From the NCBI GenBank assembly GCA_004369045.1, contig ML213506.1:1597559-1661558 (forward strand): a stretch of 64,000 nucleotides of DNA, given 5' to 3'. This DNA is from Heliocybe sulcata. Its lineage: Eukaryota > Basidiomycota > Agaricomycetes > Gloeophyllales > Gloeophyllaceae. A model generated the notes under the pieces. The model was given only the letters and a program-made list of their open reading frames with translations. It had not been told where the DNA came from and did not search any database. Shown here piece after piece: positions 21,146 to 31,234 of this stretch (position 1 is the first letter of the stretch; every line of letters starts with the position of its first letter). The position numbers and the translations under genes were made by a program.

Positions 21146-23581
21146 ATGTCACTGCAAGGACTCATTTCTGGCTCAGAGTGCGCCTTACCGGCGAATCCAC
21201 TCTCCCAAGTCCTCAAGCATACAGAGGGAGATAGAAGCTTACAGCAGGTACGCATTGATCGTGAAAACTCAGCCATAGCAGTCTATAACGCAAAACGACC
21301 AGGACAGAGTCGCTGGACCTTCATCGTCACGGGTTCGTACTCTTAAAGGTATCAGCATGTCAGTCATCTCATGAAGCCTGTCATCTAGCTGCATCATCTA
21401 CCCGGAACGTCCTCCGGCGTCTTAGAACCGGATGCTGCCCTTGCAAGGTCATTCTTCGATGCTCACCCCCAAGGGGTCTTTCCTGGCCCGTCCATGCCGA
21501 GGTTTAATATCCCGCCTCCCGAGGTTTCACGCCTGCCCGACGCTGGGGCATCTACTCTGCAACGATCATGGGCAGATATGAACAGTATTCAGGATGGAGT
21601 TGAGCATATTCGGACTGAAGGAGCATGGGCTGCTGAATTCGGGATACGCACCCAGACTGGCATGGCGGGTCCCTCTATTCCTCAGCAAGCGCGGGCTGAC
21701 TGTACGTGATCTCGCCCTTGCCTTTCGTATTGGACATATACTCAGGAACTACATTCAGTTGAGCAGCGGTCATACACGTCAAACGGTCTCTACGGCGCCA
21801 ACCAGATGGGCATGTACGGCGTGAACCCCAACTACGGATCCATGTACAATACACTCCCGGGATATGGTCTCGGCTCGACGCCCCTCATGGAGCAGCAAGA
21901 CAAGGGGAAGGGGAAGAGCAGGGAGTCAGATTTCGATGCGGCTTTTGCGGAGGCGACTGCGTCGCTGTCCTCACTGAACGTCGGCGAAGAGAAGACAATT
22001 GAGTTATCGGCATCTGTCGTAGAGCAGATACCAGGCAGCGAAGTGGGCGATGCTGGCTCCAAGCAGGTCGATTCAGATTTCAGGACGTAGGTGTTTCTCT
22101 TTTCGCCAAGCCAGCCGTCCGATAGACTAATGGCTTTTTCACAGCTATTGGGATTCGCTTGGCACCTCAGACGTGGCACCTCCACCTGAGGATCTTGCTA
22201 AATGGGAAGCCGAGTTTAACCAGTTAATGTCGTCACGGCGGGAAGACTCCGACATGCTGGACTATGGTGAGAGTATGCAGAACGCCTGGGAGAGCGGACT
22301 GGGAGACTATGGGGAGGAACCGCGTTCAGAGGCTGTTACACGGTTTGACGATGAGGGATTGCCTATATTCTCAGACTTCCCTTTCGGTACGCATACTTCG
22401 TTGTGCCCTTCATTCAGTCCTCTCACTCGCCATCCCCCATTGAAGATCAGCAAAACAAATACATGGGCGCATCCACATCAAGCCAGTCCTTGTTAGATCA
22501 AGCTAAGGCGCTGCTCGCGCAGAACGGCTCCCTGTCAGAAGCATCGCTGATGATTGAGGCGGCAATACAGAAAGGCGAGCTTGGAGAGGGCGGGTACGAG
22601 GCCTGGGTTTTACTCGGAGAGACAAGAAACATGGATGAGCGTGAGGAGACCGGCATGCAGGCCCTTGCTGAGGGTGTCAAGCGTGCACAAGAAGTAGGGG
22701 CGGCGCCAGCAGGCATGCTGGTGAGTAATCCCATCTTCCTTGCGGCGCCTGTCGGATGCTCAACGTGTATCACTCAAGTCTCTGGCAATCTCCTACACTA
22801 ACGAGTCCTACGACCGTGCCGCGCATACTATGTTGCTCCGCTGGCTTCAAGCCCGCTTCCCGTCTTTGGCTGTTCCTGAAGAGACCCTCCAATCTATCAA
22901 AAACTCTGCTTGGGACTCCCACACTCGCATCACTGACCTGTTCTTGGAGGTCGCACGAAGCCAGCACGCACAGGGTATAGTCGACCCGGATGTCCAGATT
23001 GGCTTGGGAGTGATGTTCTATACGAGGGGTGACTTCGATCGGGCGAAGGATTGTTTCGAAGCTGCGTTGAGTATGCGTCCGCAGGATTATCTTCTCTGGA
23101 ATCGCCTCGGATCATGTCTGTCAAACGGGAATAAGCCAGAGGAGGCTTTGGGTGCTTATCGGGAGGCACTTTCCCTGAGGCCGACGTACACACGTGCCAT
23201 CTACAACGTTGGGGTAGCATGTAAGCTTGCGCTTTCAAGTTGTTATCTCTCTGGACATAAAACGACTTTGACCTCTATTCAGGTTTGAACATCGGTGCAC
23301 ACCAAGAAGCTATTGAACATTTCCTCAGTGCACTCGCGATGCAAGACTCGACGGGTGCCGAGAAGAGTGAGCAGTTGTGGTTTACACTTCGTCGTGCTTT
23401 TATTGCTATGGTGCGTTGCTTCGCGCTGACGGCTCCAGTGTGGCTGTAGGGCCTTGGAACGAGGGATAGAATTCATGCTGATTCGATTTGTTCGACAACT
23501 CAGGGCCGGTCCGATCTTGCTGAACAGGCGAAGGCGCGTCCGAAAGTGGACGTATTCAGGCAGGCTGGGTTCGATTTCTGA
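21146..23581 (+). CDS. PEX5: peroxisomal targeting signal 1 receptor (Pex5)
   Basis: This cytosolic receptor carries proteins with a C-terminal SKL-type signal into peroxisomes. The N-terminus is the conserved one: GSECALPANPLSQVLKH, with Cys12 as the expected mono-ubiquitination site for receptor recycling, then SLQQDRVAG across the first intron. The middle is disordered and has WxxxF docking motifs for Pex13/Pex14 (WAAEF and WEAEF). The C-terminal half holds TPR repeats, for example YEAWVLLGETRNMDEREET, QIGLGVMFYTRGDFDRAKDC and LWNRLGSCLSNGNKPEEAL, and ends DVFRQAGFDF. Exon 2 is 30 nt (21303-21332). The intron starting at 21702 must use the later acceptor (ACATTCAG) to avoid a stop, giving ADFEQRSYTSNG. 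The spacing to the helicase stop upstream is only 294 bases. Confidence 0.93.
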
Positions 23582-23983
23582 GGAGTTTCTTAGCTCCATG
23601 TTGTATGGTTAAGCACGTGGTTATTTATGCTGTGTTGCAAATGACATTCATTGCACTTCCAACGGGGTTGAAGATCAAGTGAAAATACCGAGTACGGCCT
23701 ACAGCCAGTCAGGGTCCTGACCAAGATCGAAGTTAGCCACTGAGCGTTGAGCCCTGATCGGCTCAGTGTCTTACGTTCTTTCAAACTTGACCAGGGTGGC
23801 TGGCATGGGTGACAAGACATACGACTCAACCGTCCGGAAGGCGTCAGTGGTGTCAGGTCAGCCGCAGTCTAGAAAGCTATAAAGGCGCGTTCGTTTTGCT
23901 CGTCTCCTCACAACCCAGTTCTACCTCATATCCTTCGCACCTCAGAGCCTAACAGCTACTACTTCACTCTACTCATCTTCATC
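23582..23983. promoter_or_regulatory. promoter region with TATA box for the short gene at 23984
   Basis: TATAAAG lies at 23878-23884, 100 bases before the ATG. The leader between them is strongly C/T-rich and ends TCTTCATCATG, as in highly expressed fungal genes. The first part of the region is probably the 3' UTR of PEX5. Confidence 0.6.
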
Positions 23984-24295
23984 ATGTGCTACGCTACTCC
24001 CTCCCCTGCCATTTACTGCCCAGCCCATGGTGGTGCTTGCGTCCTCTGCGACTTGACCTTCAAAGGTTGGGTCCTCGGCCCCGACGCCGTCATCGATCCT
24101 TTGCTCCAAGGTCGTGCGCCCACTCCCGCCGAGAATGATTGCAAGTGCCACCTGTGTAGTGCGCCCAAGATCCAACGTCACCGCCCCGAGGAGCGTCCCA
24201 GCGGTGTCGTTTCGGTCTCCCGCCATTTCCAGCTCGACCGCCCGGCAAAGAAGTCCGTCACGGTCCGGGTCAAGAGCTGGGTCAAGGCGCTCTAA
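23984..24295 (+). CDS. short Cys-rich protein, unknown function
   Basis: A single-exon ORF of 103 aa that starts in a good context 100 bases after a TATA box. I do not recognise the family. Its seven cysteines are at positions 2, 12, 19, 22 and then 53, 55 and 58 (CVLC and CKCHLC), with His at 15 and 56, so metal binding is possible. There is no signal peptide. The C-terminus is basic and ends KSVTVRVKSWVKAL. The promoter and codon use argue that it is real. It could also be the first exon of a longer gene, since weak splice-like joins follow. Confidence 0.5.
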   Translation: MCYATPSPAIYCPAHGGACVLCDLTFKGWVLGPDAVIDPLLQGRAPTPAENDCKCHLCSAPKIQRHRPEERPSGVVSVSRHFQLDRPAKKSVTVRVKSWVKAL

Positions 24296-26801
24296 ACAAG
24301 AAAGCGAATCATTCAGCGCGACTGGTCCTCTAGCTATGTCAGTGACTCATCATCTATTCTTGTGGCACCGTCTAATATTTGTTTTACACAGCGCTCCCTC
24401 ACCATCCGCCCTCTATAATCCGCACTCCCCTTACTTCCAAGCTTCGCGCAGATGACGGTTATGGGGGAGGTTATCTGGGGCCTTCGAGCGGTTTGGCATC
24501 TTATATTCTTTCTCCACTCGGGTTGATGATACCACCCCTTCCAGGATTGCAGGCCGGGGCAGTCGAAAGCAAGGCAGGCTTGGCCAGTGAGTGTTCTCAG
24601 ACCGTTCTCTTTCTGGTCTTATGCTGATATCCATCGGTTATGCAGCCTGCTGGTCGAATAGATGCATCCCGCGTCCTCGTCGATCTGGCGTCGGCTGCAG
24701 AGTAATACTCCCTTCAAGACGACCGTTCAGAAGCCGATGCTATATTCCGCCTTTGTATCTCCTCTGTTCATACCTTGCCTTTGCTGACATGTCTGCTATT
24801 ACATCAGATGTTGCTTTGTTTCATTTTCTAGGTGCATCAATCTCGACCGCCACTACGATGGAAGAAGTCTATGGTCTTGGAGGCGTCAACTGGTGAGCCT
24901 CCTACTACCCAGCTTCAATTACTTACTCATTCTGATGCCTTGACCAGGGGACTTAGCTGCATGGGGCATTGGTGCAGACGTCCCCAGTACGTTGATCTGC
25001 TTTTCCTGGGATTGGACTCTACTAATAACCTGTCTCATTCAGACCGTCAGCGTGAAGCCGGTGCCTCCCTTCTCGACCCCAGAAGATGCCTGCAAGCCCA
25101 ACTGCGACAACAATCTTGACTTCAACCGTAGCAGAAATTGTATCTACATGACTCTTAGACTGCCAGTTCTACGTGAGCGCTTTCCTTATATTTCGAGCTC
25201 AGGTGCGATTGCTAATTGATTGCAAATTACGTAGATTGGGTCTAGCCTTGGCTCGCTCCAGGGGTGATACCCAGGTAGCGATGCTTAACAGCTCGGAGGC
25301 CGCTCGAGGAGTGATATCCTGACAAGCGGCCTCCTACGTCGTGCTCGGTGCGTTCTTCTGCTATGTCCGACCTCTGGCTCTGACCCATCATCCCACTGAC
25401 AGGATATTTGCCATCGCGATAGGCTATACGTGGGCGTCCCCAGTAAGCGTTAATCTCTTTCAGATGGAGTTCCTTTGCTGACTTGACATCACCCCAGGCC
25501 GTCTCATCGTTGTGCTGTGCGAGCAATATCAGCGCCCGGGCTGTATGCGACAAGATCTTCCTTCGGTCGCTTCGGCGTCTCGCAGGGGATACTTGCTCTT
25601 GTTGAATTTTTGGAGTTCGGCCCATCTTTCGAGAGGGCTTTTGCGCCTTCTTGGCCTGGCAAGCTTCGGCTCGCTTTTACATCACGCGGGAAGGTACGGT
25701 TCTTCCCCAAACTCTATCACATCTATCCCCTCTAGCCTGCACTGCCTCAACTTGTCACCGTGTACGCTATAGCATATTATATCACCGCAGCCGTCCAAAT
25801 TATCCGAGGCCCTGCATGTACCAAAAGAGAATATTCCAGCAAGTACTGATCTGATATACCCTTTGACCTACTGTTTCAGCATTCCTCGTGTATGCTGCGA
25901 TCTGGAGGTGGACATGTGGGTAAGTAGGGGATACAAAAATTACGTCCGAGTCTTTTTGGGGGTGTGTTGCCTGCTATCACGCACATCAAACTTACATTCT
26001 ACTGCCGATGCAGAATTCTGATTGGCCGCTTAAACCCGCTTACGTAATCTGGGCTCGGCTAAAGCCGGCGGTGGCAATGTATGCTGCCCATCCCGTTCAC
26101 TCCTGCTTATTCCAGGTTCTGGTCGAGACACAAGTCTCATGTATGGGTCTTCAACTTGGTGTATCTCCTAGTCAAACGACGATCCTAGAGAATGAAGGCC
26201 GTAGTAAGTCTGGATCCTAGAACACTGCTGGCAACATGGCTATACCTACTACTGTGTCCGAAACCGCAAACTGTATCACCCCCAGTGGTTCTTCTCCAAC
26301 GCTCGTAGATTCTGTGCTAGTGGTTGGGTTCCCGAATAGAGTCGGTGAGTTCCACCGGATCTTGAACGGTCGACCAATTCTCTCTGAACGGATCGATGTC
26401 GGATTTACTTGCCCCTTGCAAAGTTCGTCTCGCGACAGATTCTGCTTGATAAATTTTTGCTGTCTTCCCTCGCTTACAATATCGAAGTCTATCGCGACTT
26501 TGACTGGACATGCCTCTAGGATCCTCCGACTTTATTGGGACGCTCGTTGCTAAGATTAAAATGCTATGCCCGATGCGCAAACTCATTTCGTGGGGCCGCT
26601 ACAGATCGCCTGAACTGGCCACGTTATGTCATCCCCGCAGCGGGGTATCTGACAGCTTACACGCGCTCCCTTGTATATAATCCCCGCTAGAGCGGCGAGT
26701 GGTTACCCCGCCTTCTTGGTCTTGGGTCTACTGCTCGTGGGCGTCCGATATCCTTTGCTCTTTCATACCTCTTGCTTGCTCGCCCTTACCCACCATCCAC
26801 G
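24296..26801. other. gene-poor stretch with unassigned short frames
   Basis: No gene model can be supported over 2.5 kb. Several short frames are flanked by GT and AG signals. One near 24850-25130 joins MEEVYGLGGVNW to a Cys-containing frame (TPEDACKPNC); others lie at 25517-25735 and 26236-26553 (the latter a 105-aa ATG frame). None shows a family motif. The stretch could be a decayed gene, a long non-coding transcript or unrecognised small exons. Confidence 0.4.
26633..26711. promoter_or_regulatory. TATA box with four GCGGGG (Cre1/Mig1-type) sites
   Basis: TATATAA lies at 26674-26680, about 122 bases before the ATG at 26802. Around it the hexamer CCCCGC, or its complement GCGGGG, occurs at 26633-26638, 26640-26645, 26682-26687 and 26706-26711. 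The first two form a perfect palindrome around one base. GCGGGG fits the SYGGRG consensus of the fungal carbon-catabolite repressor Cre1/CreA and of yeast Mig1. Binding is inferred, not shown. Confidence 0.5.
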
Positions 26802-27092
26802 ATGCAGTGCCCCTTCCCTGAATGCTCGCGGTGCAAGTCTCTGTCCACCATGGCCCCTGCTGGTAGCCCCACTCATCTTTCCCTAAACCAAACGCCTCTG
26901 GGATCCCATGGTAATTACAAGTGGTGGGGTAAGATGTGGAGGGCAAAGGCAACAGCGAGCCCAGAGCGGATTAGCGTGAAGTTTGCGTACGTTCCTGCCT
27001 CCGCTATGGCGGAAGAGTGCATTCGCTTCACCTACACCTGTGGCGACATGGAGAAGATTGTCTGCCGGCGACCGGTTTCGCCGTCCAGGTGA
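26802..27092 (+). CDS. short protein downstream of a TATA box, unknown function
   Basis: A single-exon ORF of 96 aa from the ATG at 26802, which is the first ATG after the TATA box at 26674. The N-terminus MQCPFPECSRCK holds three cysteines. The middle is Pro/Ser/Gly-rich and aromatic (HGNYKWWGKMW), and the end is basic (IVCRRPVSPSR). I do not recognise a family and see no signal peptide or membrane segment. Like the short gene at 23984, it combines a strong core promoter with a small Cys-bearing product, but the two sequences do not align by eye. It may be a first exon only. Confidence 0.4.
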   Translation: MQCPFPECSRCKSLSTMAPAGSPTHLSLNQTPLGSHGNYKWWGKMWRAKATASPERISVKFAYVPASAMAEECIRFTYTCGDMEKIVCRRPVSPSR

Positions 27093-27807
27093 CTCGAGGC
27101 GTTCTGCGGGGAAGACGTTGTATGCTGACGAGCTTCCTCCTCGCCTCGGAATAGCATGGGATCCGATCGATCTTCGTACGAAGGAGGCGGTGTCCAGGCC
27201 CCTCGGAATTCTGCTGCAGTATGTACCGTGTTCTTGTCGGTCGCCCTTTAGAAATAGCTCACATGTGGGCCGCACTTCCCGGTGCAGTCTTCTATATGAA
27301 CATACTGTGCGGCACAAAAGCTCCAGGCTGCAGACTAAGCATCCTCGGCATTTCGCGTTTCCTGGAAGTCTTTGGGGGCATCAGGGACAGTGTCTTATCG
27401 CACTCTTCCCGAGGACGTTCGTTTGTAACATCCGTTTAATCATCCCGTTGTAGCTAACATATTCGCTCATTCTGGAATGTAATCCTAATTTCTATGTATC
27501 CTATCATGCATTACCTAGCAATGCGCGCTCTATATGTTAGTCCTGCAGTACGCAGGATGTATACCGCGCTTGTCGTACCTATCATCCTCACTGCATATAT
27601 GTCACAGGACAAACGTCTGCCGTCCGATTCGCAGAACCGACATTCTGCCGGCGTCTAAAAGTACGCATTTCCACACGTGGTAGCTATTTCCTCTACTCTC
27701 GGACCGTGGTGGCGTTCCGTCAAGGTCATAAGTTGCGACGATGAGGAGGACATGTAGAATCCCAAGCAGGTTTTCTTTCCCCCACTTTGGGCGACATTTG
27801 CAGCACT
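27093..27807. other. intergenic region upstream of ILV3
   Basis: Seven hundred bases with no supported gene. I looked here for a mitochondrial presequence exon belonging to ILV3. I found no basic, acid-free frame that splices in phase to the ATG exon at 27808. Confidence 0.5.
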
Positions 27808-30800
27808 ATGTCGGATGTCGAGATGTAAGTCATAGACTTGATTCGGCCAATATGTCTTCCTGATTAACCTTGTGCTTGCTACTGGGACATATGCAGCCAT
27901 TCGCTTGCCCCCGTGTCCTCCGGGAGCACTGCTAAGCTGAACAAATGGTCGAGCGTAGTGACTCAGGACAAGGTGAGATTGTTGATAGTGGTCTCGGAGA
28001 GAAGGCTCATATCCTGTCCAGTCCAAGGGCAGTGCGCAAGCCATGCGTAAGTGGTTTCCGAATGCGAGTAGCAGGAGTTACGGACCAATGCCTGTCTAGT
28101 CTATGCCACGGGAATGACAGAGGAGGACATGAACAAGCCTCAGGTAGGCTATAGACTCATTTACGTCTGAAGCGACCGATGATTTAAAATTCGTTACATA
28201 GATCGGTATTTCGCCGATTTGGTGGGAAGGTCCGTGTGTTTTCCTGCAGTGTAGGCCCGGATGTTCAAATTACCCCAGGGAATCCTTGCAACATGCACCT
28301 TGTATGTATCACAAGTCAGATTTGTATAGTGATTGCTTACAGACATTGTCTAGCTTGACCTTGCTCGGAAGGTGAAGCAGGGATGTGAACAGGAAGGCCT
28401 CATTGGTATGACATTTAACACTATTGGTGTCAGGTAAGCCTACTGCTGAGTTTACACGGATATGCTAATACATGGGTACACAATAGTGATGCCATAACCA
28501 TGGGCACTGACGGTAAGCTGTCCATCCCTCCGCCGGACTTATATATCCGCTTACGAGTATGGGGCTTCAGGCATGCGATACTCGTTAGCAATATCTCGTA
28601 TGCATCGTCAGATGGACCAAGCTAACGCTTAGTTAGGTTACCGAGCCGAGACCTCATTGCGGACTCCATTGAAGCGGTAGGCCCTTGAATCCTAACGAAC
28701 TCGAAGGTGTCTGACGCTCTTCCAGGTCGTCATGGTAATAACCAGAAACGTTAAGTGGGAAAGAAGATGTTCCTTATCTTTCGATTAGGCTGAATACTAC
28801 GACGGAAACATCTCCGTTCCGGGATGCGACAAGAACATGCCAGGATGTTTCATGGCTGCTGTCCGTCACAACCGTCCAACTATCATTGTCTACGGCGGAA
28901 CGATCCAAGCTGGAATCCGCCACGTCGACTGTCCTGCCATGGGCAAGAAGAAGGGCGAAACGGTCAATATCTCTGATACCTTCGAGTCCTATGGTGAGCG
29001 TAGAACTTCCTGGACAAACAATAGTTCCCTGACCTTGGAGGTGCTGACAGGCGCCCTCACTATGGGCAATGTCACGGATGAGCAACACTTCGACGTCGTC
29101 CGTCATGCTTGCCCCGGGCCCGGTGGGTGCGGCGGTATGTATACGTAAGTCGAATATTCCCGTTCTGTGCTGTGGTAAGCTATATTGTCGACTACAGTGC
29201 TAACACCATGAGCACTGCTCTCGAGGTTCTCGGGATGTCTCTTCCCTACTCCTCGGGTATCCCTGCTATTTTCCCTGGTAAGATATCTCCAGTGATGGCT
29301 GAACCGGTACGCATCATTCACCTGCTGCACAGAGAAGGCGCAGGAATGCCTCAAAGCAGGCAAATACATGAAGAGGCTTCTGGAACTTGACTTGAAGCCG
29401 AGGTACCTTACCTCGCTGTCTGACCTTTGCTATGTCCACTGACATGCCGCAGAGATATCGTAACTCGCCAGTCCTTCCTGAATGCTATAACGGTGATCAA
29501 TATTATCGGTGGTTCTACAAACTCTGTCAGTCAACACGATGTCCAGATGCTTGTGAATTTACTCATAAGCGAATATAGGTCTTGCATTTGCTTGCCATGG
29601 CACGAGCAGCTGACATCGAGCTTACCATCGACGACTTCCGAGAAATTCAGGAGAAGACGCCCTATCTTTGCGATTTGAAGTACGTTCTGATATCGTCTCC
29701 TGGCAATTGTGACTTACACTCCAAAGACCGTCTGGCAAGTACTACATGGAGGACCTCCATAAGGTCGGCGGAATTCCAGCCTTACTGAAGTATCTCCTTA
29801 AGAATACCGATCTGGTCAGTCTGGGTCCGTCCGTTTGAGGTCGTTTCCAAGCTAAAGGACAGGTAGCTTGATGGCAGCACCATGACCATTACTGGCAAGA
29901 CCCTCGCTCAGAACCTAGAGGATGTCGAGGAGCTGCAGTTTAATACTCAAGATGTCGTTAGGAAGGTCGACAATCCCTTGAAGCCCACAGGGCACTTGAA
30001 CATTCTGAAGGGTACCCTGGCGCCAGAGTCCGCCGTTGCTAAGATCACCGGCAAGGAAGGGACCAGGTTCGAGGTAAGTTCCCGGGCGTCTCTTATAGGA
30101 CCGCCGTTAACTGTGTCATGTCTTAGGGTGTGGCTAAATGCTTCGACGAGTGAGTTTCGTAGTTCCTACCGGCGATAGTGCTGGCGCTTATAGTTCACAA
30201 GCCTTTCGCAATTCTATCCTTCGCTGGCGGCCGGTGAAATCAAGCCCGGTACTGTCTTGATTTTCAGATATATGGGTCCGAAAGGAGCACCAGGAATGCC
30301 AGAGGTACGTCCGAAGCTTCATTGAACGCTCAGACTGATCAAGCCTTCTATCCATCATTCGTAGATGCTAGGCCCGACCGGTGCCCTCATTGGTGCAGGC
30401 TTGGGTCAGACCACCGCCCTAATTACCGATGGCCGTTTCTCTGGCGCCTCCCACGGCTTCATTATCGGTGGGTGGAAGCCCTCATGTTCAGTCGGAGCGT
30501 TGTAACTGAGCGTCTGTACGCAGGCCACGTATGCCCGGAGGCCCGAGTAGGCGGCCCTATTGCCCTGGTCAAGGACGGGGATAAGATCATCCTCGACGCG
30601 GACAAGAAGATTATTGACTGGGTCGTTGACGAGGAAGAGGCCGCGAAACGTCGCAAGGAATGGGAAGCCTCGGGTAAGTCTCAGCTGACCGTCAAGAGGG
30701 GTGTGCTGTACAGATATGCTCGGGATGTTGCTGTAAGTATCTTTGCCTGCGATTCAAAGAGAGGGGAACTAACTTCTGTATACAAGTCCGCGCACCTCGG

Positions 30801-30816
30801 TGCCTACTGCGACTAA
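27808..30816 (+). CDS. ILV3: dihydroxy-acid dehydratase (IlvD/Ilv3)
   Basis: This enzyme catalyses the third step of valine and isoleucine synthesis, removing water from 2,3-dihydroxy-acids with an Fe-S cluster. The spliced protein begins [15 protein letters not shown] and passes at once into [17 protein letters not shown], the usual domain start. Cluster ligands are present in [16 protein letters not shown] and [17 protein letters not shown]. Other landmarks are [54 protein letters not shown] and [17 protein letters not shown]. The last exon (after the AG at about 30786) gives SAHLGAYCD and the stop at 30814-30816. The gene has about 20 introns; one exon, 28726-28734 (Val-Val-Met), is only 9 nt. 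Known fungal Ilv3 proteins have an N-terminal mitochondrial presequence; none is visible here. Confidence 0.94.
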
Positions 30817-31234
30817 GCATTCCGGCAGGAGAGTTTGATTCTGCTGTTACTTGAACTGTGAAGCTACTTAGAGGCGTCAATGTATTACATGCCTGAGAAT
30901 ACATGGTAACGTTAAAGGGCCGGGGAATCTGCCAGCGACGTCCAAGCGTCGAAACTATTCCGTTCAAATTTGCCACCTTACCTGCGCAGGAATGTCGAGC
31001 GTCGCAGCATTTCTATAGTATCGTCGTCAATTCTGATCGGGTTTGAGAATGGTGGCAGTCAGGCCGGGACAACAATACTAATATTATGGAGTGTATTTGG
31101 ATGAAAAGGCCCTTTTCTCACGGTGTCTACACCGCAGCCTCTTGGTGAAGCGCGTACCAGAAGACCGCCTGCGTCGACCTCTGTACCGAAGGTTTCTTCT
31201 GGCATTATTCAATATCCAACAGCAAGCATCCCAG
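30817..31234. other. intergenic region
   Basis: A gap of 418 bases between ILV3 and the RabGAP gene. An ATG-less open frame runs into the RabGAP start from 31091, but its composition differs and the conserved-looking protein begins at 31235. No further signal was seen. Confidence 0.5.

Noticed and set aside
27093-30816. Self-resistance copy of ILV3 inside a biosynthetic gene cluster
   Set aside because: No terpene synthase, polyketide synthase, non-ribosomal synthetase or P450 is visible nearby, and the neighbours are housekeeping genes.
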